Shown: in pieces, positions 9,558 through 17,870 of the stretch
Layout: every line of letters begins with the position of its first letter
Position numbering within the stretch: position 1 is the stretch's first letter
Source of the DNA: Pseudomonas rhizoryzae
GTDB lineage: Bacteria; Pseudomonadota; Gammaproteobacteria; Pseudomonadales; Pseudomonadaceae
Assembly: GCF_005250615.1 (NCBI RefSeq)
Contig: NZ_SULM01000005.1
Location: 186,001-250,000 of the forward strand
Direction of reading: 5' to 3'
DNA: 64,000 bases
Made by a program: the position numbers and the translations under genes
The notes under the pieces: model-generated
What the model was told of the DNA's origin: nothing
What the model saw: only the letters and a program-made list of their open reading frames with translations
The model's database searches: none

Positions 9558-9869
9558 TTAGAAAAATGCTGGGCAAGATTGCTGGGACGCCGGCTGCAAG
9601 CTGCGCGCGCGCAACACCTGGGTGCCGAGCCAGAGCAGATAGCCGGCACCAATAAATTTGATCCCCCAGAAAACGACCACCGAGGTTTGCAGCAGAAGGG
9701 TAAACCCTAACGAAGCGGCTGCGACGTGAAACAGAACGCCCGCGCCTGACGCCATGCCGGATACGACCGCTGCGACCTTGCCTTGGCTGAGACCACGGCC
9801 AATGGCCAAAAGGTTGTCAGGGCCCGGAGCTAATACCACCAGCACGCAGGCAACGGTGTACTGAACGGG
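9558..9869 (-). pseudogene. LysE/RhtB-family amino-acid exporter remnant
   Basis: Only about 100 codons of a transporter normally near 205 residues. The N-terminal half is recognisable: the family hallmark LVVLAPGPDNLLAIGRGLSQGK, a membrane segment, and GAGYLLWLG. Reading in frame upstream of the GTG at 9845 still gives family-like residues (YTVAC), but a normal ATG start is absent; the frame stops at 9558 right after LQPASQQ, so the C-terminal three helices are missing. It lies just 3' of acdR. It looks like a decayed gene left at the edge of the lower-GC segment. Confidence 0.7.
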
Positions 9870-9911
9870 CGCCGCTCGGCACCTGTCCCTCCCTAGGCGC
9901 CTCCCGCCGAA

Positions 9912-10382
9912 TCAGATGGGCAACAGCCCATCGGTCTTGATCTCGTTCAGCACGAAAAAGGTGCGCACCTGGCGCACGCCGGGCAGGGCGATCAGCCGCT
10001 CGCTGTGCAAGCGATTGAAGGCCGCGATGTCCTTGACCCTGAGCTTGATGAAGTAATCGACGTCGCCGGCCACCAGGTAGCATTCGAGGACCTGGGGCAG
10101 GGCACGCGCGGCTGCCTCGAAGGCCTGGAAGGAGTCCGGCGTCGACCTATCCAGCACCACGCCCACCAGCACTGCGGTTTCCCGTTGCACGGCCTTGGGG
10201 TCCACATGCGCCCTGACACCGGTGATGACGCCGGTCTCGAACAGCTTGCGCGTGTGGTTCCAACAGGCGCTCGGACTCAAGGAAACCTGGCGCGCCAACT
10301 CGGCATTGCTCAGGCGTCCATCCTGCTGCAGCGCCCGCAGGATCTTGCGTTCGACCGGGGTCAGTTCAACGGCTTCGCTCAT
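9912..10382 (-). CDS. acdR: Lrp/AsnC-family regulator, divergent from acdS (AcdR-like)
   Basis: A 156-residue Lrp-type protein: N-terminal AsnC HTH (ERKILRALQQDGRLSNAELAR ... SPSACWNH) and C-terminal RAM ligand-binding domain (CYLVAGDVDYFIKLRVKDIAAF). ATG 10382 has GGAG nine bases upstream and is preferred to an ATG fifteen bases earlier. It is transcribed away from acdS across 159 bp; in Pseudomonas an Lrp-like AcdR next to acdS activates the deaminase gene in response to ACC, so position supports this role. The symbol is by context and family, not by alignment. Confidence 0.85.
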   Translation of the reverse strand: MSEAVELTPVERKILRALQQDGRLSNAELARQVSLSPSACWNHTRKLFETGVITGVRAHVDPKAVQRETAVLVGVVLDRSTPDSFQAFEAAARALPQVLECYLVAGDVDYFIKLRVKDIAAFNRLHSERLIALPGVRQVRTFFVLNEIKTDGLLPI

Positions 10383-10541
10383 CGAAAGAATCTCCATGAA
10401 AAGTGGGCTTTTTCTGAACAGAATGATCGATGCGTCCCAATGCCAAAAAGAAAGGCATCTTTCGTACCGTATCTTCAAAAGCACCTTTTTCGAGGTTTTC
10501 CCTAGCATTGAAGGCGTTCTTTCACCACTGGAGTCGCCGCC

Positions 10542-11555
10542 ATGTCCCTGGATCTCGAAAAACGTTTCCCCCGCGTCAAACTCGGTTATTTCCCGTCGCC
10601 CCTGCACAAGCTCGAGCGCCTGTCGAAAGACCTCGGTGTCGAAATCTGGGCCAAGCGCGATGACGTCTCGTCCGGCCTCGCCTATGGCGGCAACAAGGTG
10701 CGCAAGCTGGAATGGCTGGCCGCCGATGCCCTGGCGCAGGGCTGCGACACCCTGGTGTCCATTGGCAACATCCAGTCCAACCACACTCGTCAGGTCGCAG
10801 CCGTCGCCGCGGTTCTGGGCTTGAAGTGCCGCCTGGTCCAGGAGGAGTGGACCAAGTGGGAAGACCCGGTATACGACAAGGTCGGCAACATCCTGCTGTC
10901 CCGCCTCATGGGCGCCAAGACGCTGCTCGAAGGCGAGGGCTACTCCACCGCGGTAAAGGCCACCTGGGAACGCGCCCTGGAAGAGGTACGTCGTGAAGGC
11001 GGCAAGCCCTACGCCATTCCCGCCGGCGCCTCGGACCACCCGCTGGGCGGCCTCGGCTATGCGAATTTCGCTGACGAACTGGCGGCGCAGGAACAAGACC
11101 TCGGCATCTTCTTCGATACCGTCATCACGGCCACCTGCACCGGTTCCACCCAGGGTGGCATGGTGGTGGGCTTCCGCGCCCAGGAGCGGGAACGCCGGCT
11201 GATCGGTATCGACACCGCCGCCGATGCCGAGATGACCCGCACCGCCGTCACCAAGATCGCCCGCAACACTGCCGAACTGATCGGCCTAGACAAGGAGATC
11301 CGCGACGAGGACGTGATCATCGATCCGCGCTTCTGCGGCCCGGACTACGGCTTGCCGGACGGCCCCACGGTCGAGGCCATCCGCTACACCGCGCAGATGG
11401 AAGGGATGCTCACCGACCCGGTCTACGAAGGCAAATCCATCGCCGGCCTGATCGCCATGGCCCGCAGCGGCGAACTGCCCAAGGGCAGCCGGGTGCTCTA
11501 TGTGCACCTCGGCGGCGCACCGGCACTCAACGCCTACCACAACGCCTTCGAGTAA
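10542..11555 (+). CDS. acdS: 1-aminocyclopropane-1-carboxylate deaminase
   Basis: A 337-residue PLP enzyme that cleaves ACC, the plant ethylene precursor, to 2-oxobutyrate and ammonia. The PLP lysine is K52 in YGGNKVRK, with S79 in IQSNHTRQ. The residues that separate true ACC deaminase from D-cysteine desulfhydrase are the deaminase versions: Y295-E296 in DPVYEGKS and L323 in VHLGG (desulfhydrases have Thr at the last two). Length and spacing match the Pseudomonas enzyme with an offset of one. Divergent from the Lrp-type acdR. Strong marker of a root-associated, plant-growth-modulating bacterium. Confidence 0.94.
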   Translation: MSLDLEKRFPRVKLGYFPSPLHKLERLSKDLGVEIWAKRDDVSSGLAYGGNKVRKLEWLAADALAQGCDTLVSIGNIQSNHTRQVAAVAAVLGLKCRLVQEEWTKWEDPVYDKVGNILLSRLMGAKTLLEGEGYSTAVKATWERALEEVRREGGKPYAIPAGASDHPLGGLGYANFADELAAQEQDLGIFFDTVITATCTGSTQGGMVVGFRAQERERRLIGIDTAADAEMTRTAVTKIARNTAELIGLDKEIRDEDVIIDPRFCGPDYGLPDGPTVEAIRYTAQMEGMLTDPVYEGKSIAGLIAMARSGELPKGSRVLYVHLGGAPALNAYHNAFE

Positions 11556-11603
11556 ACCCAGGCCACCCAGACCCAGCCACGTCCGGTCACGAGGAAATCC
11601 AGC

Positions 11604-12008
11604 ATGGCGATCCCCCCCTGGAAAACCCTGGACCACACCCGCCAGGCCGTGGCCCTGGTCATCCTGCACGGCAGCATTGAGCCGTCGGTAACGAACGCGC
11701 TACTGGCCGGCCTGCCCAGTTGCCTGGAGCTTCCCGTCCTGCAATTGGACGAGGTCACCACCCTCCATGACGACTGGGCTACCCACGGCTCGCGAAGCCA
11801 CGTCGCCACCCAACTGGCCCGCCTGGGCAGCGATTGCCTGCTGCTGGCCGTCGAGCCGGAAGGGGCGAACGAACTCGAATGGCTCGGCTCGGTTACCGGT
11901 CAGCGGCTGCTGCATTTCCACACCGGGGTGCAGATAGCGGTGGAGGAGCTGATAGCGGAGCTGCAGCAGATCAGGCGGGAGCGGTTGTTGGCGGTGTTGC
12001 CGTTGTAA
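11604..12008 (+). CDS. Hypothetical protein downstream of acdS
   Basis: A 134-residue soluble protein I do not recognise. It starts 48 bp after acdS with a GAGGAAA ribosome site near 11591, so it may be co-transcribed. The sequence has a Val/Leu/Ile-rich strand (AVALVILHGS), a central acidic region, and an amphipathic C-terminal helix (EELIAELQQIRRERLLAVLP). No signal peptide or membrane segment. Codon use fits the host (high GC third positions), which supports it being real. Confidence 0.6.
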   Translation: MAIPPWKTLDHTRQAVALVILHGSIEPSVTNALLAGLPSCLELPVLQLDEVTTLHDDWATHGSRSHVATQLARLGSDCLLLAVEPEGANELEWLGSVTGQRLLHFHTGVQIAVEELIAELQQIRRERLLAVLPL

Positions 12009-12064
12009 GTGACTCGCGCGCAATGCCGGGTGCCCTTAGAAACGGTAAGCAGTAATTCAAGCTA

Positions 12065-12205
12065 GGTTCTGTACGAAAAATCGCCGAGCGACGGTCAGGC
12101 GAGGCGAAAAGCGCTGAGGAAGCGGAGTTTACGAGAGGTAAATGAGCATTCCGAAGCGTTTTTCAACGAAGCATCACCGAGCGCAGGCATTTTTCGTACA
12201 AAACC
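12065..12205. mobile_element. 141-bp MITE-like element with 17-bp terminal inverted repeats and TA flanks
   Basis: The ends are GGTTCTGTACGAAAAAT (12065-12081) and, inverted, GGTTTTGTACGAAAAAT (12189-12205), differing at one base. Both sides are flanked by TA (12063-12064 and 12206-12207), as expected for a TA target duplication. The 141 bp have no credible coding frame; the centre contains an imperfect hairpin around TTTAC-GAGAG-GTAAA. This is the form of a miniature inverted-repeat element mobilised in trans. A TA duplication is typical of IS630/Tc1-like transposases; the family is inference. Confidence 0.75.
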
Positions 12206-12562
12206 TATGTCCGGCTTTTTCGCATTATCGAACCGTTCAAGTCTGTCCAGCATGGTATTGGATTGGCATAAACACCATTACCTCATCCGACAAAATTCCT
12301 GGTTGTAACTGCAGGGCAGACGGCGATCATGAAGCCTGATAGCTTCGCCCTAGCGTTGCAGTGGTTCTCAAGCTTAAAGCGATCGCTCATGCTTGCGGTG
12401 TGAATTTTATGCTTCGCCTTGCCAGATATAGAAGCGGCTCAAGTATGGCTGGTTGGTGCCGATAACCAGATGTCAGAGACGTTTTACAAGATTAACATGT
12501 ATAGCTTTTAGCCCCTGACCTAGTATCAGACAAGCGGTTTGAAAAACCAGAAGGGAATCATC
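12206..12562. other. AT-richer intergenic stretch between the MITE and the ATPase gene
   Basis: No gene I can support. A frame of about 35 codons ending at 12511 (ends ...QMSETFYKINMYSF) looks protein-like and may be the tail of a degraded gene, but it has a stop directly upstream and no start. The stretch is presumably where the promoter of the ATPase-HNH operon lies; I do not see a clear -35/-10 pair. Confidence 0.4.
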
Positions 12563-13578
12563 TTGTACACTAAGCTGGAAGAATTCAACCCCAACTCACC
12601 AATTTCCATACTTATCGGAGAAAATGGAAGTGGCAAGAGTCAGGCGCTCGCGGACCTTGCAGAATTTTATATAAGCAAAAGATACAAGGTAATTGCTGTC
12701 TCGAACTGTCTGTTCGATAAATTTCGTGAAAATGGTAGAAAATATAATTTTATCGGTTACCGTTACGGTCAATCTTCGATAGGTATCGCATTAAAAAAGT
12801 CATTGATTCAATCAAGGAGCCATCCGCGGCAAGATTTAAAATTGGTAAGGTTCTCGATTATCTAGGATATCTTCCGGAAATAGGAGTATGTCATGAGGGG
12901 GATAAGGCTGAAATAAAATGGTTTGATCTAAGAGGAAGTCACTCTGATCTTGAGAGATCTGGAAGGCGCTGGGAGCTGAATTTATCGAAAGCTGACCTGC
13001 ATAACTGGCCTGCAGTATTCCTTAGAAAAGAGAATCAGCCATTTCCACTGGAGCTTGCTAGTTCAGGTGAAATCCAGATGTTCACCACACTAGCGTTTAT
13101 TGCCTCGCACATAGATAAAAGAACTGCAATTTTAATCGATGAGCCTGAAAATAGTTTGCATCCGAGATGGCAGGCTGAATTCCTAGATAACCTATCTGAT
13201 CAATTTTACCAGTACGAGCCCAAGATTGTTATCGCCACACATGCACCAATAGTGGTGACGCAAGCTGCGAATTTAGGCGATGGATGTTGCGTTTATAGGA
13301 TGATTAAAAACAAGCCCAAATATATCGTTTGTGAAGAGGAGGGTGTGGAAGAGATTCTATGGGATGTCTTTAAGATGCTGACTCCACGAAGCGCGTTCCT
13401 GTCCCGTCACCTAGCAAAATTACTCCATCAATATGAAATAGGAGGCGTAGACACTCAAAAACTCATGGGCGAAATTGGGAAATTAAAGATTGCGGCTCGG
13501 TATGATAACAAGCAGCGCAGCCTCATTGAACACGCTCATTCGCTGGCGCTAAAAGATGCGAAGGATCGTCTGCAATGA
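12563..13578 (+). CDS. Septu PtuA-like AAA (AAA_21/SMC-type) ATPase, split by a -1 frameshift at A_AAA_AAG
   Basis: The first frame has the P-loop ILIGENGSGKS and stops at 12865. The -1 frame, open from before 12781, carries the ABC-type signature (ELASSGEIQMF), Walker B (ILIDEPENSLHP), and the D-loop/H-region (IVIATHAPIVV). Joining them at 12793-12799 gives one continuous ATPase of about 338 residues, reading IALKK then VIDSIKEP. TTG 12563 is chosen as start because AAGGGA lies six bases upstream; a TTG at 12539 has no ribosome site. Its stop overlaps the HNH gene (ATGA), the PtuA-PtuB arrangement of Septu antiphage systems, in which the ATPase controls the nuclease. Base composition is far more AT-rich than the host. 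The gene may be inactive, mis-sequenced, phase-variable or recoded. Confidence 0.75.
12793..12799 (+). other. Candidate -1 slippery heptamer A_AAA_AAG
   Basis: In the zero frame the codons are GCA TTA AAA AAG, so the heptamer has the exact X_XXY_YYZ phasing used by dnaX. A -1 slip continues as GTC ATT GAT in the frame holding the rest of the ATPase. An AGG lies nine bases upstream (12781-12783), near the spacing of the stimulatory Shine-Dalgarno element in dnaX, and a small AT-rich palindrome (TTGATTCAATCAA) follows. The stimulators are weak, and a one-base loss from an A7 tract explains the data equally well. Confidence 0.45.
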
Positions 13579-14225
13579 CTTCCTTTGAATATACCCTCGA
13601 AGAATACTTCGAAATCGTAAGAGCTTTAGGCGGCAAGACGAATAAAAAGCCGAAAATACGTCCGACACCTCAACAAAGCTGGGGCTGGCCCAATTTTAGC
13701 CCAATTAAAAGAAGACTTAAAGAACATTTACTTGCTGAGCAATATAATACGTGCTGCTATTGCCAAAGAAATCTTTCTGGGGAATTCAGAATGATTTTGG
13801 ATGTAGAGCATATCCTGCCGAAACATGTATTTTGTCATTGTATTTTCGACTTGCCGAATTTAGCTGTTTCGTGTCGTCGATGTAATTTTCATGTCAAAGG
13901 TAAGAAAGTTGACTTTTTTGACAAGCGTATCCTTCTTTTTCCGAAGATTCTTAAGAGCGAACTATTCAAGAAAGAATATTATGATTTTGTGCATCCAAAC
14001 CTAGATGATCGTTTTGCTCATCTATGCATTGAAGTGTCGCAAAAAGGCCCTAAAGTAATAGTGAGATACGAAATACTTAGCCCTTTAGGTCAAAAAACCT
14101 ATGATTACTTTCGGCTTAATCAGTTAGAGATTAATAGCTGGGATGATGCGGCAGAATTACTTGATCCTGAGACTGCAGACTATTACGACGCAATAAAGCA
14201 GCTTGAAGACGAAATCTATAGATAG
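13575..14225 (+). CDS. HNH endonuclease, PtuB-like effector
   Basis: A 216-residue nuclease. The beta-beta-alpha-metal core is CCYCQ ... DVEHILPKH ... NLAVSCRRCN: two CxxC zinc pairs enclosing the HNH catalytic His, as in the TIGR02646-like HNH proteins that partner PtuA in Septu and retron-Ec78 modules. ATG 13575 overlaps the ATPase stop by four bases. In Septu this subunit would cut nucleic acid when released or activated by the ATPase. No reverse transcriptase is nearby, so a retron is unlikely. AT-rich codon use marks recent acquisition. Confidence 0.82.
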   Translation: MTSFEYTLEEYFEIVRALGGKTNKKPKIRPTPQQSWGWPNFSPIKRRLKEHLLAEQYNTCCYCQRNLSGEFRMILDVEHILPKHVFCHCIFDLPNLAVSCRRCNFHVKGKKVDFFDKRILLFPKILKSELFKKEYYDFVHPNLDDRFAHLCIEVSQKGPKVIVRYEILSPLGQKTYDYFRLNQLEINSWDDAAELLDPETADYYDAIKQLEDEIYR

Positions 14226-14228
14226 ACA

Positions 14229-14255
14229 GCTGGCGACACATATACTGTCGCCAGC
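14229..14255 (+). terminator. Hairpin after the ATPase-HNH operon
   Basis: Perfect 10-bp stem GCTGGCGACA / TGTCGCCAGC around CATATAC, one base past the HNH stop codon region. No U-tract follows, so it is a stem-loop terminator candidate or an mRNA 3'-end stabiliser. Confidence 0.5.
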
Positions 14256-14413
14256 ATACGCAGCCCGATTGTGAAACTAAACGCGCGAGGTACTTGTAGG
14301 CCGCAAGGAGCGAGGGCAGGGTGGCTAAATCGAGGTGTGTCTGAACATAGCATTGAATGTGTGCTTTAGTAATGGGCGGATGTGCATTTCATCTGTCCAC
14401 TCACCCGGCTACA

Positions 14414-15277
14414 TTATATCTGGGGTTCGAACTTGAAGCCCGCAGCCTCCCAATCCCGCCAGTCGGGGCTAATGCTTTCAAGCCACGGCACGTCAATAGC
14501 GGTCGACCCAATCATTGGTAAATTCCCGTCTTGATGCCAAAATGCAGTTACAGTGCCATCAGCTTCAACTGCGAGTGGTTTATAATCGAATGAAGCAGGC
14601 AGCGGTAGCTTCCACCCAGGTTCCACCAGGCGTCTGACTCGTTCATGCTCCTGCCGTTGCAGAACGTAGAGTGTCTCGACCAATTCGTTAAAGTTGCAAC
14701 GGACTGAGAATTTTGAGAATTGTTTGAAGCCTACTGACTTTTGCGTGGCTTTTACATGTATATCCAGAGACCTACCGCTACACAGGTAAAATTCGACATC
14801 TGCCAAATTCACATGTGTGCTGCTGACATCCGGATCCTTTTCAGCTACCGCTAGGATGTAAAACTGGGCTGGGAAAATTTTTTCAATTTTGTTCTTGTTC
14901 TGCACCATGTTCCACCGGCAGGTCTTGTGAAGCCTCCAGTTCTCCCGATTGCTCGTACTCTTGATTTCGACTGTCACTCCCCAGGTCAATTGCAGATCGA
15001 ACACGTCTCCGTGGGGCTGATTGCCATAGAAGCGCTCCAGGCTTTCGGTCAATTGGCCTCGATAGGGCGTTTGGTAAGTCAGATCCAGCACACGCTCCAG
15101 CACAATGTCATCGGCACGATCCATGAGGTAGCGAGCAAGGATGAATTCGAGCATAACTCCGCGGATCACTGGGGTTGTGATGCTTGAGAACGCCCAGCGC
15201 CAGAAGTCGCCGACGTTGTAGCGGAGCGGGTTATTGTCGAAGGAAAAATTCAAGTTACGAGTTACGGTATTCGTCAT
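14414..15277 (-). CDS. PD-(D/E)XK-like protein of unknown function (nuclease candidate)
   Basis: A 287-residue protein I cannot assign to a named family. Residues GDVFDLQLTWGVTVEIKST fit the PD-(D/E)XK nuclease core: an acidic residue, a strand, then E-x-K (VEIKS). The following NRENWRLHKTCRW and the beta-rich QFYILAVAEKD segment are compatible with that fold. No restriction methylase is adjacent. Start uncertain: ATG 15277 begins the family-like part, while an in-frame ATG at 15467 would add 63 proline-rich residues of doubtful reality. Intermediate GC content and position next to the Septu-like pair suggest an accessory, perhaps defence, role. Confidence 0.6.
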   Translation of the reverse strand: MTNTVTRNLNFSFDNNPLRYNVGDFWRWAFSSITTPVIRGVMLEFILARYLMDRADDIVLERVLDLTYQTPYRGQLTESLERFYGNQPHGDVFDLQLTWGVTVEIKSTSNRENWRLHKTCRWNMVQNKNKIEKIFPAQFYILAVAEKDPDVSSTHVNLADVEFYLCSGRSLDIHVKATQKSVGFKQFSKFSVRCNFNELVETLYVLQRQEHERVRRLVEPGWKLPLPASFDYKPLAVEADGTVTAFWHQDGNLPMIGSTAIDVPWLESISPDWRDWEAAGFKFEPQI

Positions 15278-15801
15278 GGAATGAGCGCTTTGAGAAAAAT
15301 AGAATTGTACCTTGTATTTCTTATCATGGAGCTTTGTTGGCTCTTGCTGGCCGGATCTGCTACGCCATATACCAAGGACGTAGTGAAACACCCATCTCGG
15401 AAGCCAACCGGGTGGGTGGCCGATAGCGATGCAAGGATGCGGCGGTAAGCTTGGCTCCAACTGCCATGACATCACATTAAATTTAACATAATATACATTA
15501 TGCGAAGTTACGGCTATGGAGCACCGCATCGAGCGTCTGCCTTTTCACGCTGGCAGCTTTCTGAAATCCGCCACCGCTTCGCCAGTTTGCCTGACCTGAC
15601 GGCGTCAAGGATTCGAATCGCCGCTTACCGCACACCTGCTCCGCAAATTCCGCAGCGCCCGTTTGTACAAGACGGCGCCGGCAGCTTTAATCGAATGGCG
15701 TCCATTCCCGGATCTCCTTTCCGGTGGTCGCGTCTCTGCCTGTGTCACCACGCGCGGATGTCCTGGGTTTCCAACAAGTATTCCATCCCGAGGAGTTTTG
15801 C
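15278..15801. other. Intergenic stretch with no supported gene
   Basis: It holds the upstream region of the PD-(D/E)XK-like gene, including a very AT-rich patch near 15476-15500 that could carry its promoter, and the leader of gpr. Frames crossing it have poor composition and no ribosome sites. The return to host-like GC occurs at about 15500, marking the right edge of the accessory island. Confidence 0.45.
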
Positions 15802-16839
15802 ATGGCTTATCAAGCCGCTTCCGATCGTTATGACCGTATCCCTTACCGCCGCGTTGGTCGTAGCGGTCTGGTGCTGCCGGCGCTGTCGCTGGGCCTGTGG
15901 CACAACTTTGGCGATACGACGCCGCTGGATCGCCAGCGCGCCTTGCTGCACACGGCCTTCGATTTGGGCATCAACCACTTCGACCTGGCCAACAATTACG
16001 GGCCGCCCTATGGCAGTGCCGAGATCAATTTCGGTCGGCTGCTGCGCGAAGATTTCGCCGCTTACCGCGACGAGCTGATCATCTCCAGCAAGGCTGGCTG
16101 GGACATGTGGCCCGGACCCTATGGTCAGGGTGGCGGCTCGCGCAAGTACGTGCTGGCCAGTCTGGATCAGAGCCTCAAGCGCCTGGGGCTGGATTACGTC
16201 GATATCTTCTATTCGCACCGTTTCGACGAGCATACGCCCCTGGAAGAAACTGCCGGTGCCCTGGCCAGCGCGGTCCAGCAAGGCAAGGCGCTGTATATCG
16301 GCATCAGCTCCTATTCGGGGACCAAGACCCGCGAGATGGCCAAGCTGCTGGCTGACTGGAAAATCCCGCTGCTGATCCACCAACCGGCCTACAACCTGCT
16401 CAACCGCTGGATCGAGAAGGATCTGCTGGATGCGACCGAGGAAATCGGCAGCGGCGTGATCGCCTTTACACCGCTGGCCCAGGGACTGCTGACCGACAAA
16501 TACCTCAACGGTGTGCCGGCGGATGCTCGGGTCAATCAGCCCGGCGGTCAGTCGCTGCAGCAAGGTCATCTGTCTGCCGAGAATCTCGAACGGGTGCGTG
16601 CCCTGAACGCCATCGCCCAGCGCCGCGGCCAGAGCCTGGCGCAATTGGCACTCGCTTGGACCCTGCGCGATCCGCGAATCACCAGTGCCCTGATCGGTGC
16701 CAGCCGGCCGGAGCAGATCGTGGAGAATGTGGCGGCCCTGGACAACCTGACCTTCACCGCCGAAGAGCTGGCCGAGATCGATACCCATGCGGTCGAAGGC
16801 GATATCAACCTCTGGGCCAAGCCGTCGAGCGCCGAATAA
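15802..16839 (+). CDS. gpr: L-glyceraldehyde 3-phosphate reductase (YghZ/Gpr-type aldo-keto reductase)
   Basis: A 345-residue aldo-keto reductase very close in pattern to E. coli YghZ: opening RYDRIPYRRVGRSGLVLPAL, then SLGLWHNFGD, catalytic Asp and Tyr in FDLANNYGPP, Lys in IISSKAGWDMWPGPYG, His in IFYSHR, and NADPH-phosphate binding residues in LIGASRPEQI. It reduces L-glyceraldehyde 3-phosphate and probably reactive aldehydes such as methylglyoxal. ATG 15802 has GAGGAG six bases upstream; longer frames lack this. Confidence 0.92.
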   Translation: MAYQAASDRYDRIPYRRVGRSGLVLPALSLGLWHNFGDTTPLDRQRALLHTAFDLGINHFDLANNYGPPYGSAEINFGRLLREDFAAYRDELIISSKAGWDMWPGPYGQGGGSRKYVLASLDQSLKRLGLDYVDIFYSHRFDEHTPLEETAGALASAVQQGKALYIGISSYSGTKTREMAKLLADWKIPLLIHQPAYNLLNRWIEKDLLDATEEIGSGVIAFTPLAQGLLTDKYLNGVPADARVNQPGGQSLQQGHLSAENLERVRALNAIAQRRGQSLAQLALAWTLRDPRITSALIGASRPEQIVENVAALDNLTFTAEELAEIDTHAVEGDINLWAKPSSAE

Positions 16840-16855
16840 CCGGCACCCTGTCAGT

Positions 16856-16886
16856 GCGGGTGAGGGTTACGACCACCCTCACCCGC
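16856..16886. terminator. Strong hairpin between convergent gpr and araC genes
   Basis: Perfect 12-bp stem GCGGGTGAGGGT / ACCCTCACCCGC with a 7-base loop, between the gpr stop (16839) and overlapping the last codons of the AraC gene (ends 16879). Being symmetric it can act on both strands; no T-run follows. Confidence 0.5.
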
Positions 16887-17787
16887 CCTCACCCGCTGTT
16901 CGTGCTAGCCCGCGCCGATACTCGCTTGGCGTTTGCTGCATCTCGCTGCGGAAATGCCGATTGAAGTTGGACAGATTGGCGTAGCCCACCTCGAAGCAGA
17001 TGGCCGCGATGGACAGCTCCGGACGCATCAGGAGTCTGCAAGCGCGCTGGATGCGCAGTTTGCGGGCCAGCTCGATGAAGCCATGGCCGGTGACTTTCTT
17101 GAAAAAACGGGAAAAGCCGGCCTCGCTCATGCCCACGCGCTGGGCGATCACCGGGAGCCGGATGTCCTCGGTCAGCTCGCTCAGCAGGTAGTCGAAGGCC
17201 TGGTGGACCCGCGCCGAACTACGGGCATCCAGGGCCGGTGCATAACAGGCACTGGCCAGACAGACCACCTCGCCAGCCGGCGCCCTGGCCAGGAGCTCCA
17301 GCAGGGAAAACAGCCCCAGCAGTCGTCGGGCACCTCTTAGCGCCCCGATTGCTTCGATCAGTTCAGCCGCGTTGCGCGCCGTTGCACCGGTGAATTCCAG
17401 GCCGCGCCTGGCTCGTTCGAGCAACGGCAGGTACTCGCCGAGCTCCGGGGCCTGGGTACTCAGGGAGCGCAGCAGTTCGCCGCTGAACTGGATGACTACA
17501 TCGCGCCCCTCCAGCACCTCGCCCGGTGGGAGATCGCCGATCCAGTCATGCGGCAGGTTCGGGCCGATCATGGCCACATGGCCTGCATCGAAAGGGCCGA
17601 CATAGTCACCCGCCAAGAGGCGTCCGCTGCCTTTGCGGATCAGGTGGATCTCGTACTCGGGATGATGATTCCAGCGTGCCAGCGCGAAAGGATAGTCGTG
17701 CTGGTACCAGCGAAAACTCTGGTCGGGCTCGGCGAGGATCACCTCCAGCTCCGCAGGCCGGGGTTCCAGAAAGGCGGCAACGTTCAT
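16879..17787 (-). CDS. AraC-family regulator of the sorbitol/mannitol locus
   Basis: A 302-residue regulator. N-terminal cupin-like sensor (WYQHDYPFALARWNHHPEYEIHLI, GHVAMIGPNLPHDWIG) and C-terminal double HTH (residues about 200-300, VIAQRVGMSEAGFSRFFKKVTGHGF ... EVGYANLSNFNRHFRSE). This is the layout of MtlR-like regulators that activate mannitol/sorbitol transport genes in Pseudomonas. ATG 17787 begins the conserved part; further upstream codons lie over the operator-like repeat. Divergent from the binding-protein gene at 18070. The polyol role is inferred from context. Confidence 0.85.
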   Translation of the reverse strand: MNVAAFLEPRPAELEVILAEPDQSFRWYQHDYPFALARWNHHPEYEIHLIRKGSGRLLAGDYVGPFDAGHVAMIGPNLPHDWIGDLPPGEVLEGRDVVIQFSGELLRSLSTQAPELGEYLPLLERARRGLEFTGATARNAAELIEAIGALRGARRLLGLFSLLELLARAPAGEVVCLASACYAPALDARSSARVHQAFDYLLSELTEDIRLPVIAQRVGMSEAGFSRFFKKVTGHGFIELARKLRIQRACRLLMRPELSIAAICFEVGYANLSNFNRHFRSEMQQTPSEYRRGLARTAGEGG

Positions 17788-17870
17788 GGCGTGATCTCGA
17801 TGTGCCTTGAGCGAATCGGACCACCCTAGGCCGATACGGCGGTCCAGACAAGCTGCCATTCCTGCCGAAT

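Noticed and set aside
12400-12511. Short protein-like frame ending ...TFYKINMYSF before the ATPase gene
   Set aside because: Stop directly upstream, no start or ribosome site; at most a fragment of a lost gene.
12763-12800. Programmed frameshift as an established fact for the PtuA-like gene
   Set aside because: Upstream AGG and downstream palindrome are weak, and a nearby A-run shows the same kind of break; kept only as a candidate.
12539-14225. Retron of the Ec78 type (which uses PtuAB effectors)
   Set aside because: No reverse transcriptase or msr/msd-like inverted repeats around the ATPase-HNH pair, so Septu-like is preferred.
15500-15801. Longer frames that extend gpr upstream and a frame beginning at 15500
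   Set aside because: Compositionally random residues, no ribosome site; ATG 15802 with GAGGAG explains gpr.
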